A stretch of DNA of 64,000 nucleotides. Source: Chryseobacterium sp. POL2. Lineage in GTDB: Bacteria; Bacteroidota; Bacteroidia; Flavobacteriales; Weeksellaceae. Below are positions 34,806-43,331 of this stretch, in pieces. The stretch's first letter is position 1; every line of letters starts with the position of its first letter. Both the position numbers and the translations under genes were made by a program. Location of the stretch: contig NZ_CP049298.1 in the NCBI RefSeq assembly GCF_011058315.1, positions 1,612,001 to 1,676,000 of the forward strand, read 5' to 3'. A model generated the notes under the pieces. The model was not told where the DNA came from, did no database searches, and worked only from the letters and a program-made list of their open reading frames with translations.

Positions 34806-35576
34806 ATGCAGATTATTGAAAGTTTTCAAAACGAAAAAATAAAGAAAATAAGCCGTTGGCTGACTAAAAATAGTGATCGAAAAAAAGCGGGAATTTTTGT
34901 GGTGGAAGGACAACAAGAGAACGAACGTGCTTTGCAATTTGGTTATGAAGCGATTGAGTTTTATATCGCACCTCAAATTTTTGGAGGAACAAATCCTTGC
35001 GAACCGATCCATTTTGTAAGTAATGCTGTCTATGAAAAGTTGGCTTATCGCGGGACAACAGAAGGTATAATTGGGGTTTACAAAAATAAAGAACTGAATA
35101 TCGATTCTTTAAAAATAAAAGACAACTCAACAGTTATTATTCTGGAAAGCATTGAAAAGCCTGGAAATCTAGGAGCTATTTTAAGAAGCTGCGAAGCTTT
35201 TGGCATTGACGCATTAATTGTTACAGATCCTAAAGTTGATTTTTTTAATCCGAATGTTATCAGAAGTAGTGTTGGTTGTCTTTTTGGAATGAATTTTTGC
35301 GCGGTAACCAATGCAGAAGCCTACGAATTTTTGCAAAAGGAAGATTTCGAGATCTATACCACTTTCATGTCAGATGGCGCCAAGGATTTAGCGTCTAGAA
35401 ATATGACGGTAAAAAGTGCTGTATTATTTGGGACCGAACATTCGGGCCTGAGTGATTATTGGAAAGACAAAGGAAAAAACACCTTAATTCCTATGGTCGG
35501 CAGTATAGATTCTTTAAACTTAAGCAATGCCGTGGCAATAACTTGCTATGAAGCTTTAAGACAAAAAAGGAAATAA
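34806..35576 (+). CDS. TrmH/SpoU-type RNA 2'-O-methyltransferase
   Basis: 256 residues: an N-terminal substrate-binding domain (KKAGIFVVEGQQENERAL) and a SPOUT knot with motif 1 ILESIEKPGNLGAILRSCEAFG, motif 2 VLFGTEHSGLSDYW and motif 3 IPMVGSIDSLNLSNAVAITCYEALR. All three SpoU motifs are complete. It methylates a 2'-hydroxyl in rRNA or tRNA; the target nucleotide is not predictable. It is monocistronic with its own terminator. Confidence 0.9.
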   Translation: MQIIESFQNEKIKKISRWLTKNSDRKKAGIFVVEGQQENERALQFGYEAIEFYIAPQIFGGTNPCEPIHFVSNAVYEKLAYRGTTEGIIGVYKNKELNIDSLKIKDNSTVIILESIEKPGNLGAILRSCEAFGIDALIVTDPKVDFFNPNVIRSSVGCLFGMNFCAVTNAEAYEFLQKEDFEIYTTFMSDGAKDLASRNMTVKSAVLFGTEHSGLSDYWKDKGKNTLIPMVGSIDSLNLSNAVAITCYEALRQKRK

Positions 35577-35579
35577 AAA

Positions 35580-35606
35580 AAACCGTTTCGAAATTCGAAA
35601 CGGTTT
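35580..35606. terminator. Bidirectional terminator
   Basis: The stem AAACCGTTTCG/CGAAACGGTTT with AAATT-type loop lies between the convergent methyltransferase and lipoprotein genes. Confidence 0.85.
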
Positions 35607-35627
35607 TCATTTACAAATAATTTTTAA

Positions 35628-35858
35628 TTATTTTGTAGCTTCTTTAACTTCAGCAGCAGCATCTTGTACTTTAGCAGCAGCAGAATCAACAGTTGCAGCA
35701 GCAGAATCAACTGTAGCAGCAGCAGAATCAACAGTTGCAGCAGCAGAGTCAACCATAGCAGCAGCAGAATCAGTGTTAGCAGCGTCTACGTTTTCAGTTT
35801 TTTTACAAGCTACAAGAGCAACAGCAGCGATAGCAGCTACAAATAATGACTTTTTCAT
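35628..35858 (-). CDS. Heptad-repeat lipoprotein A
   Basis: 76 residues: lipoprotein signal MKKSLFVAAIAAVALVAC, then KKTENVDAANT and about six copies of a seven-residue unit VDSAAAT, ending AAAEVKEATK. Alanines in the a/d-type positions predict a long amphipathic helix or coiled coil, like a small Lpp- or LEA-type envelope protein. A paralogue of the same design is encoded 2 kb away (37894-38109), and the two promoters are near copies of each other. The function is unknown. Confidence 0.8.
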   Translation of the reverse strand: MKKSLFVAAIAAVALVACKKTENVDAANTDSAAAMVDSAAATVDSAAATVDSAAATVDSAAAKVQDAAAEVKEATK

Positions 35859-35905
35859 AATAAATTAAATTTAATTTTGTTTGTTATTTTAAATGAATTC
35901 TTTTC

Positions 35906-35998
35906 TGTTCTTTCAATTTGAACAGGACAAAGGTATGGTGAGAAAAATATTTGTGTTAGAAAATTAATTGTAATATCTTTGTAAAATAGTTTTACAAA
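35906..35998. promoter_or_regulatory. Double-palindrome promoter module of lipoprotein A
   Basis: Palindrome 1 (TGTTC-N9-GAACA, 35906-35924) lies 3 bp downstream of the minus-strand -7 box TACCTTTG (35928-35935), so it covers the start of transcription. Palindrome 2 (TTTGTAAAA-N3-TTTTACAAA, 35978-35998) lies 53 bp further upstream. A plus-strand -7 box TATCTTTG for the divergent gene is at 35974-35981. The same layout recurs at 38152-38243. Confidence 0.7.
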
Positions 35999-36040
35999 TA
36001 AACATTACTGTAATACAGGTAATTATAAATTTTTCAAATA

Positions 36041-37219
36041 TTGGACAATTTAGAAATTTTATACTTTGAACAGCTAAAAAAGGAGGTAGAAACTAAGTAT
36101 TTAGAAAATCACACCCCTTCTCAAGCTGATATTAGCAAATGGAAAGGAATAGATATTATCTACTTCCAAGAAGATTTGCGAAAATATGCTAAAGGCAACA
36201 TCAGCGAAAAATCTTTTTACACTTACTTCAAAACGGCTCCTGTAAAGAAATTGCCGAGAATTGACATGCTAAATTTGTTATCAAATTACGCAGGTTATGA
36301 ATCTTGGTTTAATTATAAAAAATTAAAACCTATTGAACTTCCTAAAGAATCTATCCAACAAGAAGTTATTTTTGAGGAAAAGGCTCTAGTAAATGATAAT
36401 ACATCTACGGAACAGGACTTACCTCTAACAAATTCTATAGAAAATACAGTTCCAAAAATATTAAATACTTTAGAACCTGAAGCCGAACAAGAACAACTAA
36501 TCTCAATAGAAAAAAAGGACATTCTAAAAGAAGAAATAAATAATATTTTACAAATAAACAGCACTGATAATCAAACAACAAAAGAAAAAAAACAGATTAA
36601 CAACTCTAATTTTTTTAAAAGAAATATCTGGTATTTGATAACCAGTGTATTAAGTCTTTTAATTTTATTTTTAATTTTTAGAGATCAATGGTTAATTAAT
36701 GATTTTACGTATAGCTTTATCGATTCGGATAGAAACACCTTAATTAAAGACGAATTGGATGTTAAAATCTTAAATGAAAACGAATCTCCAATTCTCATTC
36801 GTGTTAAGCCGAATGAACCTTTTAGATACAGCACCAAAAGTAAAACTTTAACCATGATTGTATCGTCGCCATTTTACAAAACAGATACAATAAAACGCAA
36901 TCTAGAAACAGCACCAAGCAACGAAAATATTGAACTAAAACCGAATGATTACGCCATTCTGTTGTACTATTATTCTCGTTCTATTAAAGATTTCAAAAAG
37001 AAAAGAGAGCAACTCAATCAATTAATTAGTGATAACGCTCAAATAACCCAGGTTTATGACAACGAAACATATGGCGTAGAGCGACTTGACAAACAAAAAT
37101 ACATTAGCCTTGTAACCTTACCAACAACTGCTTTGGAAAACCTGAATGTGATTGACACACAGATGAAAAATGGAAAAATTGTACTTATCCGCTTTAAAAT
37201 TTCTACCAATGAAAAGTAA
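36041..37219 (+). CDS. Single-pass membrane protein of unknown function, probable TTG start
   Basis: 392 residues if started at TTG (36041); no ATG occurs before 36264, and the residues between fit the fold well. The N-terminal 95 residues (SQADISKWKGIDIIYFQEDLRKYAKGNISEKSFYTYFKT) look like a helical domain found in several Bacteroidota signalling proteins. One transmembrane helix follows at about residues 200-217 (IWYLITSVLSLLILFLIF), then a periplasmic beta-rich domain. No family is recognised. It overlaps the next gene by 11 nt. Confidence 0.7.
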   Translation: MDNLEILYFEQLKKEVETKYLENHTPSQADISKWKGIDIIYFQEDLRKYAKGNISEKSFYTYFKTAPVKKLPRIDMLNLLSNYAGYESWFNYKKLKPIELPKESIQQEVIFEEKALVNDNTSTEQDLPLTNSIENTVPKILNTLEPEAEQEQLISIEKKDILKEEINNILQINSTDNQTTKEKKQINNSNFFKRNIWYLITSVLSLLILFLIFRDQWLINDFTYSFIDSDRNTLIKDELDVKILNENESPILIRVKPNEPFRYSTKSKTLTMIVSSPFYKTDTIKRNLETAPSNENIELKPNDYAILLYYYSRSIKDFKKKREQLNQLISDNAQITQVYDNETYGVERLDKQKYISLVTLPTTALENLNVIDTQMKNGKIVLIRFKISTNEK

Positions 37220-37838
37220 ACTACTACACGGATTATTCGTTGCAATTGCAATAGTTTCTATGGCGTCTTGTAACAAAAAATACGAAGGCGACACGACTAT
37301 CAACGATGTTAAATATAAAAATAACCGCAATACTATCCCTTCCATAAAAATGGATAGTGCACAAGCGATTAACACCATTACAAAGCAAAAGATACAAGAT
37401 CTCTTGGATCTTTCCACGCTTTATATCTCAGGAAATAAGGACACTGAAATAGATTCTGTAATCTATGCACAAATGCAAAGTTACTTTTTGAAGCCCGATT
37501 CCTTGCAATTGAAACCTCTTTTCAAAGATCTGGATAGTCTAAAAGTACGCTACGCCAACATCAACAAATTAAGCATTCAGCGGCAAATAGTTGGCAAAGA
37601 CACTTTTGACATTGCAAAATTCAATGTTGAGTATTTTAATAATAAAAAATTATTCATAGGAAGTTACGAACGTGACGCACAATATGTCTTAAAATCGGTT
37701 CCCACAAAAGCAAATAACGAATTTAAGTTCTATTTCAAGAATTTTTATGATGAATTGAATAAAAAAGAAGATAGCATAAAAACGATTATCATACCACCAA
37801 CAACAACAAATTTACCTAAAGCATCTTCTGGAAAATAA
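37209..37838 (+). CDS. Lipoprotein of unknown function
   Basis: The start at ATG 37209 gives a normal lipoprotein signal (MKSKLLHGLFVAIAIVSMASC, lipobox MASC); 209 residues. The frame is open 13 codons earlier but that would bury the signal. The mature part is helical and lysine/asparagine rich. It overlaps the membrane-protein gene and must be co-expressed; the two may form an envelope complex. A strong terminator follows. Confidence 0.72.
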   Translation: MKSKLLHGLFVAIAIVSMASCNKKYEGDTTINDVKYKNNRNTIPSIKMDSAQAINTITKQKIQDLLDLSTLYISGNKDTEIDSVIYAQMQSYFLKPDSLQLKPLFKDLDSLKVRYANINKLSIQRQIVGKDTFDIAKFNVEYFNNKKLFIGSYERDAQYVLKSVPTKANNEFKFYFKNFYDELNKKEDSIKTIIIPPTTTNLPKASSGK

Positions 37839-37843
37839 AACAA

Positions 37844-37870
37844 TAAAGCCACCGAGACTCGGTGGCTTTA
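37844..37870. terminator. Bidirectional terminator
   Basis: The 13-bp stem TAAAGCCACCGAG/CTCGGTGGCTTTA with a one-base loop lies between convergent genes. T and A runs flank both sides. Confidence 0.92.
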
Positions 37871-37893
37871 TTTAATAATTTAGTTTCGGATGA

Positions 37894-38109
37894 TTATTTA
37901 ACCGCCTCAACAGCTTCTTTAACTTCAGTTTTTACAGAGTCAACTTTCGCCTGAACCGAATCAACTTTTGCAACAGCAGTATCAACTTCTTTAGATAAAG
38001 AATCCATATCTGTAGCTACTGAATCAACTTTTGTATCAACTGTTTCTGCTTTCTTACAAGATACTACTGCTAATGAAGCGATAGCTACTGCGAAAAATAC
38101 TTTTTTCAT
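37894..38109 (-). CDS. Heptad-repeat lipoprotein B
   Basis: 71 residues: signal MKKVFFAVAIASLAVVSC and a mature helix of repeating VDSV, VDTA and KVDSVQAKVDSVKTEV units in seven-residue steps, ending EAVEAVK. It is the same size and plan as lipoprotein A (signal, KKaEtVD, heptads, VKEA tail), with Val/Asp/Ser replacing Ala-rich units. The two flank the membrane-protein/lipoprotein pair and share their promoter layout. The function is unknown. Confidence 0.8.
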   Translation of the reverse strand: MKKVFFAVAIASLAVVSCKKAETVDTKVDSVATDMDSLSKEVDTAVAKVDSVQAKVDSVKTEVKEAVEAVK

Positions 38110-38151
38110 AATAAATGGTTTTTTAATTATTAATATATAAAATCTGTGTTT

Positions 38152-38243
38152 CGTTCTTTCATTTTGAACATTCCAAATTTATAACACTAAAAACTATGAA
38201 TAAAATAATTCGCTTGTAATGTTTTTGTAATCTATTTTACAAA
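38152..38243 (-). promoter_or_regulatory. Double-palindrome promoter module of lipoprotein B
   Basis: Palindrome 1 (CGTTCTTTCATTTTGAACA, 38152-38170) differs from the copy upstream of lipoprotein A at 2 of 19 positions. It is again 3 bp from a -7 box (TAAATTTG on the minus strand, 38174-38181). Palindrome 2 (TTTGTAA-N6-TTACAAA, 38224-38243) starts 54 nt beyond the end of palindrome 1, exactly as in the other copy. Confidence 0.7.
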
Positions 38244-38285
38244 TTTAAACACTGATTTACAATGAATTAAAACAAATCGAAACTT

Positions 38286-38858
38286 TTAAAATACAAAAAA
38301 ATAATTAGGAGTTATTAAATAATCTAGCCGAACATCTGTTTTAAAAACATTATCAACACACTCAACTGGCTTATAAAAAGAAAGACCAATTTTTGAAATA
38401 ACTTTATTTTCCTCAAAAAACTTATCATAAAATCCTTTTCCGTAACCAATTCTATTTCCTAACGGATCACAGTAGACCAACGGCGTGATGCAAATATCAA
38501 ACTCAATTTCTCCATAATCCAGATTGCTTACAGGCTCTTGGATATTCCATTTGCTTATTTTAAATTCAGAATCTGGATTGATTTCAATAGAAATAATTTT
38601 ATCACCGACGACTTTTGGAACAAAAATTCTAATATTATGTTTGAAGCAATAATCAAAGAAAAAGCTGGTATCTATCTCATTTTTCGAAACAATGGGCAAG
38701 AAGCAATGGATTTTAGAATTTGCTTTAATTTCAAAATTAGAAATAAAAGTGTCAAAGATTTCTTTAGAAAATAGAAAAACCTCGTCTTTTGACAAGGTCA
38801 TTCTTTTTTCTAAATATTTTTCTCTTAAAACTGATTTTTGTTGAAAAATAGTATCCAT
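38286..38858 (-). CDS. 5-formyltetrahydrofolate cyclo-ligase
   Basis: 190 residues with the cyclo-ligase pattern: KSVLREKYLEKRMTLS at the start, HCFLPIVSKNEIDTS, and the ATP/Mg loop TPLVYCDPLGNRIGYGKGFYDKFFEE, which carries the conserved GxRxGxGxGxYD. It converts 5-formyl-THF to 5,10-methenyl-THF. It abuts the ferredoxin gene (stop to start contact at 38858/38859), so the two are cotranscribed. Confidence 0.9.
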   Translation of the reverse strand: MDTIFQQKSVLREKYLEKRMTLSKDEVFLFSKEIFDTFISNFEIKANSKIHCFLPIVSKNEIDTSFFFDYCFKHNIRIFVPKVVGDKIISIEINPDSEFKISKWNIQEPVSNLDYGEIEFDICITPLVYCDPLGNRIGYGKGFYDKFFEENKVISKIGLSFYKPVECVDNVFKTDVRLDYLITPNYFFVF

Positions 38859-39089
38859 CTAAATTTCTTTAACTGAAATTATATTAACCGGACAAGCTTT
38901 TGCTGCTTTATCACAAGATTCAAAAGCGTCTGGAGATGGTGTTTTTATTGTAAAAAACCCTTTTTTCTCTATGGATTTAAGAAGCACAGATTTCCCATCT
39001 TTTTTAGACATTCTAAAATAGTCTGGTGCAAACTCTGCACAATAATTACAGCCGATACACTTATCTCTTTGCAATGTTACAATAACCAT
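38859..39089 (-). CDS. Single-cluster [4Fe-4S] ferredoxin
   Basis: 76 residues with CIGCNYCAEFAP and, after an insert of about 38 residues, CDKAAKACPVNII. The three Cys of the first motif plus Cys of the last CxxxxxCP set indicate one [4Fe-4S] cluster. It follows the U32 peptidase-family gene by 21 nt and could feed electrons to it or to another Fe-S enzyme. Co-transcription with the folate gene is likely. Confidence 0.85.
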   Translation of the reverse strand: MVIVTLQRDKCIGCNYCAEFAPDYFRMSKKDGKSVLLKSIEKKGFFTIKTPSPDAFESCDKAAKACPVNIISVKEI

Positions 39090-39110
39090 TAACTCTGAAT
39101 AAATTTAAAA

Positions 39111-40406
39111 TTAATGAGAATAAACACCTTCTTCTACATTATTCTGCTGAGTGCCTGGCTCTTCAACCTTAACAACTTTATAAAGTTTATCAGAAGGACG
39201 AACTCTAAAGTCGGTTTTAAAAGTTACAACGTCTGATTTTGTCGCTTTTGTAGCATCATCTTTAGCATCTACTTTGAGACCTTCTATTACCATCTCTTGT
39301 GAACCTGTCGTTGGGCCTTGGATCAAAACGGTATCGCCTTCAGCTAAATCATAAGCTTCGATTAAAAATTCAGCAATCTCGGATTTTGGATAATAGTGTC
39401 TTCCTTTTCCGATATAGACTTTTTTCTGTGTCGCACTAGAACCAGAATTAGCAGACCACTCTCCTAACTCTTGACCAAGATAATATCCAGACCAGAAACC
39501 GCGGTTATAAACCGTTTCTAATTGCTTCATCCATTCCGCAACTTTTTCTTGAGAGAAAGTACCTTCCGCAACACTATCGATTGCTTCACGATAACATTTG
39601 GTTACCATCGCAACATATTCTGGAGCACGTCCACGTCCTTCAACCTTCAAAACTTTAACCCCAGCATCTGTAATTTGGTCTAAAAATCCGATGGTACAAA
39701 GATCTTTTGGCGACATCATATATTCGTTATCCAATTCGATTTCGAAACCAGAATCTTGATCGATTACAGTATATTTTTTACGACAATTTTGCTTGCACGC
39801 ACCTCTATTTGCTGATGAGTTGTGAGAATGAAGGCTTAAATAGCACTTTCCTGAAACCGCCATACATAAAGCACCATGACCAAAGATTTCAACTTCTACC
39901 AAATTACCAGAAGGTCCTTTAACCTGTTCTTTTTCAATTTGGCTACAGATTTTTTTAATTTGGCTAATACTTAGCTCACGGCTCATCACCATTGTATCTG
40001 CAAACAAAGCATAAAACTTAACCGTTTCAATGTTGGTTACATTAATCTGCGTCGAGATATGCACTTCCATACCGATTTGTCTGGCATAAGCAATCACTGC
40101 TTGGTCCATAGCAATTACTGCTGTAAGATTGGCTGCTTTGGCTTTGTCTAGGAGTGTTTTTATGATTGACAAATCATGATCATATATAATTGTGTTGAGC
40201 GTCAAATAAGTTCTAACACCTTTTTCTTCACAACGTTTTGCAATCTCTGGAAGATCGTCAATTGTAAAATTCATGGAAGCGCGAGCACGCATATTAAGCT
40301 GCTCTACTCCGAAATAAACAGAATCTGCCCCATTGTCAATCGCCGCTTGTAACGAAGTAAAATCTCCTGCGGGAGACATTAGTTCTATTCTTCCTGTTTT
40401 TGTCAT
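39111..40406 (-). CDS. trhP: Peptidase U32 family protein, tRNA hydroxylation TrhP-like
   Basis: The ATG at 40406 (MTKTGRIELMSPAGDFTSLQAAID) fits the family; the frame is open 8 codons upstream. 431 residues with the U32 signature EIFGHGALCMAVSGKCYLSLHSHNSSANRGACKQNCRKKY, Cys-rich as needed for an Fe-S cluster, and DGADSVYFG-like NGADSVYFGVEQLNMRAR at the N-terminus. TrhP-type enzymes hydroxylate U34 of certain tRNAs using prephenate. The adjacent ferredoxin fits a redox role. Confidence 0.85.
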   Translation of the reverse strand: MTKTGRIELMSPAGDFTSLQAAIDNGADSVYFGVEQLNMRARASMNFTIDDLPEIAKRCEEKGVRTYLTLNTIIYDHDLSIIKTLLDKAKAANLTAVIAMDQAVIAYARQIGMEVHISTQINVTNIETVKFYALFADTMVMSRELSISQIKKICSQIEKEQVKGPSGNLVEVEIFGHGALCMAVSGKCYLSLHSHNSSANRGACKQNCRKKYTVIDQDSGFEIELDNEYMMSPKDLCTIGFLDQITDAGVKVLKVEGRGRAPEYVAMVTKCYREAIDSVAEGTFSQEKVAEWMKQLETVYNRGFWSGYYLGQELGEWSANSGSSATQKKVYIGKGRHYYPKSEIAEFLIEAYDLAEGDTVLIQGPTTGSQEMVIEGLKVDAKDDATKATKSDVVTFKTDFRVRPSDKLYKVVKVEEPGTQQNNVEEGVYSH

Positions 40407-40705
40407 TTTATTATCAATAAATTTTTGCAAAGGTAATTAATTTATTCTTGATTAAAATAATTCCCAATTGATAGTTTTGTTCGTTTACAATCACCGTTTC
40501 TATGACAAGATTTCATATTGCTGAACAAATATTGACAAAATTTCCTATTACATAATGAATAGAAGTTAGGATAGTATTATAAAAAGACTTTAAAACAGTT
40601 TAAAAAACTCTTAAAATCAGTCAATATTTATTAATTTATATTTAATAATGGTTAAATTTTGTTAAATATGTAACACTAAGTTTTTAGTTTATACTTATTT
40701 AGCAT

Positions 40706-40713
40706 TAAATTTG
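40706..40713 (+). promoter_or_regulatory. -7 box TAAATTTG upstream of htrA
   Basis: The AT-rich 344-bp gap between the divergent U32 and protease genes has one good TAnnTTTG match, 37 nt before the protease ATG. No other feature was seen in that gap. Confidence 0.45.
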
Positions 40714-40750
40714 TTAGACAATAATCAAAATAAAAAAAAAGAGATATAAA

Positions 40751-42271
40751 ATGAAGAATACTTTAAAAAAACTAATGCCATTAGCTGTTGTGGGTGTTTT
40801 ATCTGGAGCTACTACTTTTGGAGCTATTAAATATTTCGATCCGCAAAACTCAGGAGAAGATTTCTCTTATTTCACAAAATCAAGTCCGAAAGCTAACTTC
40901 GTAGGCATGAATTCGGCGGCTGTAGGTGACGACTTTGTAAAAGCTTCCAAAACTACCGTTCCCGCAGTTGTTACCATAAAAAATTATTCTGACAGATCCG
41001 CACAAAGAGCACCAGACAAAGATTTATTCGATTTCTTTTTCGGTAACCCATTTGGTCGCGGTGGTCAACCACAGCAACGTCAACAAACACCTAAAAACAT
41101 GCCTTCTGGTTTAGGTTCTGGCGTTATTATCTCACCTGATGGTTATATCATTTCTAACAATCACGTTATTGCAGGTGCTAATAAACTTGAAGTTGTATTA
41201 AGCAATAAAAAATCATATATCGCAAATCTTGTAGGAACAGATCCTAACACAGATATAGCATTATTAAAAATTGAAGAAAAAGGCTTACCTTATCTTAATT
41301 TCGCAAATTCTGATGCGGTAGAAGTTGGGCAATGGGTTTTAGCTGTTGGTAATCCGCTGGGACTTAACTCAACGGTAACAGCTGGGATTATTTCAGCAAA
41401 AGGTAGAAGTATCGATCTTCTTAGCCAACAATCGAGAACACCAATTGAAAGTTTTATCCAAACGGATGCTGCTATTAATCCAGGTAACAGTGGCGGGGCT
41501 TTGGTTAACGTAAGTGGTGACCTTATTGGTATTAATACCGCTATCTCATCCAATACTGGCTACTACGAGGGTTATGGTTTTGCAGTTCCTTCTAATTTAG
41601 CAAGAAAAATTGTTGAAGATATTAAGAAGTTTGGTTTGGTGCAAAGAGGCTTCTTAGGTGTTGGTACACTTGATCTATCCAACGACAACCAAGTTATGGC
41701 ATACAATCAAGAGAAAAAAGCCAATTTAAAAACAGGAAATGGTGTCTATGTACGAGAAGTTAGTGATAATAGTGGCGCGGGCGATGCAGGAATAAGAATT
41801 GGAGATGTTATTACGAAAATAGATAATACAGACATCAATAGCTACGCAGATTTGTCATTCGTAATTGGCAGCAAACGTCCTGGCGACAAAGTTGCACTTA
41901 CCTATACAAGAAATGGTAAAGCGACTACGACTACGGTAGTTCTTAAGGATCAAAAGGGAAATACTTCAGCAAGAAGCAAAGCCGACCTTAGCGTGACAGA
42001 AAAAATTGGTAGCGACTTTGACCCATTAAGTGACCGAATTAAAACCAACTACGGACTAAACAGTGGCGTTATCGCAAGAAATGTTGTTGAAAATAGTGAA
42101 ATGGACAAAATTGGCGTGGTAGATAATTATATCATTATCGAAATAAATGGCAAACCTGTTAACAGTCAAAAAGATGTAGAAAAAATCCTTAACGATTATA
42201 AAGGAAATGTCCAAGTAAAGTATGTTGACGAATATGGCAGAATTACCACAAGAGGATTCAAAATGCCATAA
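40751..42271 (+). CDS. HtrA/DegP-type serine endoprotease
   Basis: 506 residues: a signal anchor (MKNTLKKLMPLAVVGVLSGATTFGAIK), a trypsin-like domain with His in ISNNHVIAGA, Asp in TDPNTDIALLKI and Ser in QTDAAINPGNSGGALVN, then two PDZ domains (about residues 290-380 and 400-500). A Gln/Arg-rich linker (GRGGQPQQRQQTPKN) precedes the catalytic His. It degrades or refolds misfolded periplasmic proteins. It is monocistronic with its own terminator. Confidence 0.93.
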   Translation: MKNTLKKLMPLAVVGVLSGATTFGAIKYFDPQNSGEDFSYFTKSSPKANFVGMNSAAVGDDFVKASKTTVPAVVTIKNYSDRSAQRAPDKDLFDFFFGNPFGRGGQPQQRQQTPKNMPSGLGSGVIISPDGYIISNNHVIAGANKLEVVLSNKKSYIANLVGTDPNTDIALLKIEEKGLPYLNFANSDAVEVGQWVLAVGNPLGLNSTVTAGIISAKGRSIDLLSQQSRTPIESFIQTDAAINPGNSGGALVNVSGDLIGINTAISSNTGYYEGYGFAVPSNLARKIVEDIKKFGLVQRGFLGVGTLDLSNDNQVMAYNQEKKANLKTGNGVYVREVSDNSGAGDAGIRIGDVITKIDNTDINSYADLSFVIGSKRPGDKVALTYTRNGKATTTTVVLKDQKGNTSARSKADLSVTEKIGSDFDPLSDRIKTNYGLNSGVIARNVVENSEMDKIGVVDNYIIIEINGKPVNSQKDVEKILNDYKGNVQVKYVDEYGRITTRGFKMP

Positions 42272-42290
42272 TAAAATATGAGTCATAAAA

Positions 42291-42322
42291 AGAAAAGCAG
42301 CTCGGTTGAGCTGCTTCTTTTA
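42291..42322. terminator. Terminator between htrA and the DUF72 gene
   Basis: The stem AGCAGCTC/GAGCTGCT with a GGTT loop is flanked by A-rich and T-rich runs between convergent genes, so it can act on both strands. Confidence 0.88.
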
Positions 42323-42323
42323 T

Positions 42324-43217
42324 TTAAAACAAAGTCAATTTCGATGGCTCCGTAGCCATTTGCGGAATATGGAGGTTTTCGCCCCAAGTTTTATTTAATT
42401 TCTCAATAAAATGTACAGATAACAAAGGTGAGGCTTTTTCAATGTTTTGGTGTACGAAAAAATACAAATGTTCTAAACCTTGTTCTTTCCAAATTGTCAA
42501 ACGCGTCAACCAATCGTCGAGTCTTTTATAATCGCTTTCTGCATTGGCACCAACATAGCGTATAAAGGCAACGGGCGTAGTCAATCGCATGTGCAACATA
42601 TCGCGTCGTCCCGCTGTATCAACAATAATATTTGTAATATTATATTTTTCAAAAAGCTCACAAGTTTGGTTAAAAACCTCTTCGTCTGTAAACCATTCTG
42701 TATTTCGGAGTTCGATAGCCAAAGGCACATCACGAGGCCAATCTTTGACAAATTTTTCTAACCGATCGTAATCTTTAGGTTTAAAATTATCGTGCAATTG
42801 TAAAAAAACCATTCCCAACTTTTCATCAAAATTCATAACGGACGTTACAAACTGCGTTACAGGCTCTGTGACGTCTTTCAGTCGTCGAAAGTGCGAAACG
42901 GTATTGGTAATTTTTGGAAAAAATTTAAAATCGTCTGGTGTTTTGTCTTTCCATGTTACGACTTGCTCAAGCGAAGGCATTCCGTAGAACGTTGCATTCA
43001 GCTCAATCGAATTAAATTGTGTAGAATAATAGCTTAATTCGTCTTTTGTTCCTTTTGGGTAAAAGCCTTTTAGGTCGGTTTTGTTCCATTTGGCGCATCC
43101 AATTTCGATGTCTATTAGACCAGATTTATTTAGATTTAAAATCGTTTTAGTTTGTGGATGATCAGTTGGTAAACTGAAATCTATTTTTGAAGGATCTTCA
43201 ACTTGTCCGAATTTCAT
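42324..43217 (-). CDS. DUF72 family protein
   Basis: 297 residues of a TIM-barrel-like DUF72 fold: IEIGCAKWNKTDLKGFYPKGTKDELSYYSTQFNSIELNATFYG at the N-terminus, then FKFFPKITNTVSHFRRL, ELRNTEW, and LYFFVHQNIEKASP. No enzyme activity is established for the family. It is convergent with htrA and divergent from none; it is transcribed alone. Confidence 0.88.
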   Translation of the reverse strand: MKFGQVEDPSKIDFSLPTDHPQTKTILNLNKSGLIDIEIGCAKWNKTDLKGFYPKGTKDELSYYSTQFNSIELNATFYGMPSLEQVVTWKDKTPDDFKFFPKITNTVSHFRRLKDVTEPVTQFVTSVMNFDEKLGMVFLQLHDNFKPKDYDRLEKFVKDWPRDVPLAIELRNTEWFTDEEVFNQTCELFEKYNITNIIVDTAGRRDMLHMRLTTPVAFIRYVGANAESDYKRLDDWLTRLTIWKEQGLEHLYFFVHQNIEKASPLLSVHFIEKLNKTWGENLHIPQMATEPSKLTLF

Positions 43218-43282
43218 TTTAATACAATTTAAAGTTTAAAGTTAGAAAAAATTGTTTTATTTCATTTTTAAATCTAAAATAA

Positions 43283-43310
43283 AAAAGCCATAGAAAAATC
43301 CATGGCTTTT
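43283..43310 (-). terminator. Rho-independent terminator of the nrd operon
   Basis: AAAAGCCAT/ATGGCTTTT with a short A-rich loop lies 22 nt past the nrdA stop, with A6 on the plus strand giving U on the transcript. Confidence 0.75.
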
Positions 43311-43331
43311 ATATCAATTATTTATTATCGT

